A stretch of 8,727 bases of DNA from a bacterium (lineage in GTDB: Bacteria; Blakebacterota; Blakebacteria; Blakebacterales; Blakebacteraceae). Positions 7,088 to 8,727 of this stretch are shown in pieces (position 1 is the first letter of the stretch; the number at the start of each line of letters is the position of its first letter). Both the position numbers and the translations under genes were made by a program. Location of the stretch: positions 1-8,727 of the forward strand of contig JALGWK010000110.1 of the NCBI GenBank assembly GCA_025774205.1, written 5' to 3'. Under the pieces are notes generated by a model. It was not told where the DNA came from, made no database searches, and saw only the letters and a list, made by a program, of their open reading frames with translations.

Positions 7088-7397
7088 CCCGAACGGGAAT
7101 GCCGTCCATCGTCAGTCGGAAATCGGTCACCGCCGCGCCCTCAGGCAGGGGGAAGAGATAGATCCCCTCGGCCTGCCAGCTGTTGGGGTTGGCGAAGACC
7201 TGCGTCAGGGTTGAATGAGCCACCCCGCCCCGTATCTCGACACTCAGACTCGCCGAGGCCAGATAGATGGCGTTGGGATGGTCATGTCCCGGCGCGGGTA
7301 CGATGTGGACCTGTTGTCCAGAAGCGGCTGGAGAGGCGATCGCGAGACCCAGAATAGTCAGCGCGAGCGCCCGGACACGTCGTTTCCTCATGTACAT
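7044..7397 (-). CDS. VIT/VWA domain protein, N-terminal fragment (frameshifted)
   Basis: This is the front of the VIT/VWA gene. The start ATG at 7397-7395 has a strong GGAGG six bases upstream. Residues 1-27 form a signal peptide: basic MYMRKRRVR, a hydrophobic core, then ASPAASG before QQ. The first half of the VIT domain follows (about 42-117), with the typical VEIRGGVAHSTLTQVFANP and GEVLDREEARNIYL. At residue 117 the frame runs into an (ATCT)3 tract and is lost: it stays open to 6708, but residues after YL resemble nothing in the family, while the other frame carries on correctly. Taking one 4-base unit out joins the fragments exactly into a 768-aa protein. Confidence 0.8.
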
Positions 7398-7596
7398 GAT
7401 CTGCCTCCATACAATTGTCGGCAGCTCACACTCTCCTCACTCTGTTACCTGTCAAACGATCTTCGGCCGGATTAGTTCACGCGGAATGAAAAGAACCGAT
7501 CGGGCCTGAAACGACGGTGTGGTTGATACCGTAGTGATTGATTATGATATGGTGCTGTATTCCATGACATCGCGCGCGAATAACATGGGGGAGAAC
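7398..7596. promoter_or_regulatory. divergent intergenic region
   Basis: These 199 bp separate the divergent VIT/VWA (-) and M14-like (+) genes and must hold both promoters. I see GGAGG (minus strand) before the VIT/VWA start, GGGGGAG at 7587-7593 before the M14 start, and on the plus strand a TATGAT at 7543-7548 that could serve as a -10 box, but without a good -35. No sigma-54 site and no copy of the 1457-1470 palindrome occur here. Confidence 0.3.
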
Positions 7597-8727
7597 ATGG
7601 CTGTGAAGCTGTACCGTAAGTCCGCCCTGGCGGTTCTGGTGACCGGGATCCTGTTCCTGCCATTATCGGGGACGGTCCGTGCCCAAGCGGGATCGTACGA
7701 TTCCTATCTCAATTTCGAAGATCTTTCGTCAAGGCTGCAGAATATCGCCGGGGCGCATCGTGACCTCTGCACCCTGGAAAGTCTGGCCACGACCGCCGGC
7801 GGAAGGGACCTGTGGCTGCTGACCATCGGTAATCCGAACAACGGGAACACAGATGAGAATCCCGCTCTGCTGGTGGTCGCGAACCTGGAATCGAATCATC
7901 TGATCGGCAGCAACGCTGCCCTTTTCCTGATCGACCAGCTCGTGAACGGCTATGGTACCGACCAGGCGATCACCAGTCTGGTCAATGCCCATACCTTCTA
8001 TGTGATCCCCCGTCTCAATCCCGACGGCGCCGAACTCTTCTGGTCGAACCCCGAGACCGAGATCCCCTGGAAGGGAGACCCGGAAGACGAAGACCGGGAC
8101 GGCAGCGCGGATGAAGACCCGGGTGACGACATCAATGGTGATGGCCTGGTGACACAGATGCGTGTCCGGGATCCTGAGGGGATATGGATGGTCGATCCCG
8201 ACGAACCGAGACTGCTCAAGCGGGCCGATCGCACCCGGGGGGAACGGGGCATCTATTCCATCTACACCGAGGGTCTGGATGACGACGGCGACGGTGAATA
8301 CAACGAAGATGGTCTCGGCGGTACCCATCTCAACCGGAACTGGCCCCATCAGTACCCCCATTTCCAGGATCACAGCGGGCTCAACATGGTCTCGGAGATC
8401 GAGACGAGGGCTCTGGCCGATTTCGCGTTCACGCATCGCAATCTGGCGAGGGCTCTGGCCGATTTCGCGTTCACGCATCGCAATCTGGCAATGACCGTCA
8501 CTTTCAGCCCCTATGACAACCTTCTCAAACAGCCGGAATCGAGACCGGAGCGCGCGGCGCCGGTGAACCTCCCCGAGGGCCTGGAACTTCCCCCCGGCAT
8601 GAGCATGGCAGATGTCATGGAGTTCTTCCGGGAGCGGAGCGCGCCGACTTCCGTACTGCAGCAGGACGCGCCCTACTTCCGCTTCATCTCGGAACAGTTC
8701 GTGGAGATGACCGGACTTTCGGGACAG
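7597..8727 (+). CDS. noncanonical M14 zinc-carboxypeptidase-like exported protein (3' end outside window)
   Basis: The first 377 residues are present, open to the window edge. Start: ATG 7597 with GGGGGAG just before it (short spacing); in-frame ATGs at 7585, 7564 and 7549 are possible but would lengthen the N-terminus. Residues 1-30 form a signal peptide cleaved near TVRA/QAG. The fold is M14: ICxLE-SLATTAGGRDLWLLTIG, then LLVVANLESNHLIGSNAA, FYVIPRLNPDGAE, HLNRNWPHQYP (244-254) and SEIETRALADF. Between 161 and 242 is an acidic insert with calcium-loop-like DEDRDGSADED, DDINGDGLVTQMRV and DDDGDGEYNEDG, typical of one subfamily. In standard carboxypeptidases zinc is held by HxxE and a later His in HSYG. 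Here the first motif reads E98-S-N-H101, reversed, and the later site reads VTFSPYDN without His; the N-R of NRN (246-247), which binds substrate in the family, is kept. Activity is therefore uncertain. A 14-residue duplication (271-298) is also present. Confidence 0.85.
   Translation, partial: MAVKLYRKSALAVLVTGILFLPLSGTVRAQAGSYDSYLNFEDLSSRLQNIAGAHRDLCTLESLATTAGGRDLWLLTIGNPNNGNTDENPALLVVANLESNHLIGSNAALFLIDQLVNGYGTDQAITSLVNAHTFYVIPRLNPDGAELFWSNPETEIPWKGDPEDEDRDGSADEDPGDDINGDGLVTQMRVRDPEGIWMVDPDEPRLLKRADRTRGERGIYSIYTEGLDDDGDGEYNEDGLGGTHLNRNWPHQYPHFQDHSGLNMVSEIETRALADFAFTHRNLARALADFAFTHRNLAMTVTFSPYDNLLKQPESRPERAAPVNLPEGLELPPGMSMADVMEFFRERSAPTSVLQQDAPYFRFISEQFVEMTGLSGQ
8405..8488 (+). repeat. exact 42-bp tandem duplication inside the M14-like gene
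   Basis: Copies at 8405-8446 and 8447-8488 are identical in all 42 bases. The duplication is in frame and gives RALADFAFTHRNLA twice (residues 271-284 and 285-298), in the helix that follows the SExETRAL motif. Identity at every third codon position means it is very recent or an assembly artefact. Confidence 0.95.

Noticed and set aside
7450-7455. TTGACA on the minus strand upstream of the VIT/VWA gene as a -35 box
   Set aside because: No -10 like hexamer is found at 16-18 bp, so a sigma-70 promoter cannot be supported.
7523-7548. TTGATA ... TATGAT as a sigma-70 promoter for the M14-like gene
   Set aside because: The spacer is only 14 bp, too short for a functional pair; TATGAT alone is weak evidence.
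7729-8478. 249-aa minus-strand open frame with repeated MREREIGQSPRQIA-like start
   Set aside because: The repeat is only the antisense reading of the 42-bp duplication; the plus strand encodes the M14 fold.

Overview
The window is GC-rich bacterial DNA that looks chromosomal. It holds five protein genes, all for exported or envelope proteins, and no RNA gene, insertion sequence, phage gene or CRISPR array. The mix is a 6-bladed beta-propeller lipoprotein, an 'ADOP'-type MacB/FtsX permease without its own ATPase, a VIT/VWA protein and a noncanonical M14 carboxypeptidase-like protein. This gene content is typical of Gemmatimonadota, Acidobacteriota and related environmental phyla; the phylum is an inference from gene content only.

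Layout. 114-1365 (+): a beta-propeller lipoprotein split into two reading frames by a one-base shift near 380-395. 1366-1692: a 327-bp control region with a probable terminator for the first gene, followed by what reads as a complete sigma-54 control region: a perfect 14-bp palindrome (1457-1470), a perfect match to the IHF consensus (1549-1561) and a near-consensus -24/-12 promoter (1614-1629). 1693-2301 (+): a small lipoprotein of unknown family, the apparent target of that region. 2383-4785 (-): the 800-aa ADOP permease, convergent with the lipoprotein. 4786-5086: a 301-bp gap with three perfect hairpins side by side. 5087-7397 (-): a VIT/VWA protein broken by a 4-bp slippage in an (ATCT)3 tract. 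7398-7596: a divergent intergenic region. 7597-8727 (+): the first 377 residues of an M14-like protein, running off the right edge and carrying an exact in-frame 42-bp tandem duplication.

The genes do not form one operon or a recognisable pathway. They share only export: two lipoproteins, two signal-peptide proteins and one inner-membrane permease. The most interesting part is the sigma-54 region in front of an orphan lipoprotein. Next are the swapped metal-binding motif of the M14-like protein and the three length changes (1 bp, 4 bp, 42 bp) in three different exported-protein genes, which could be real recent mutations or assembly errors.
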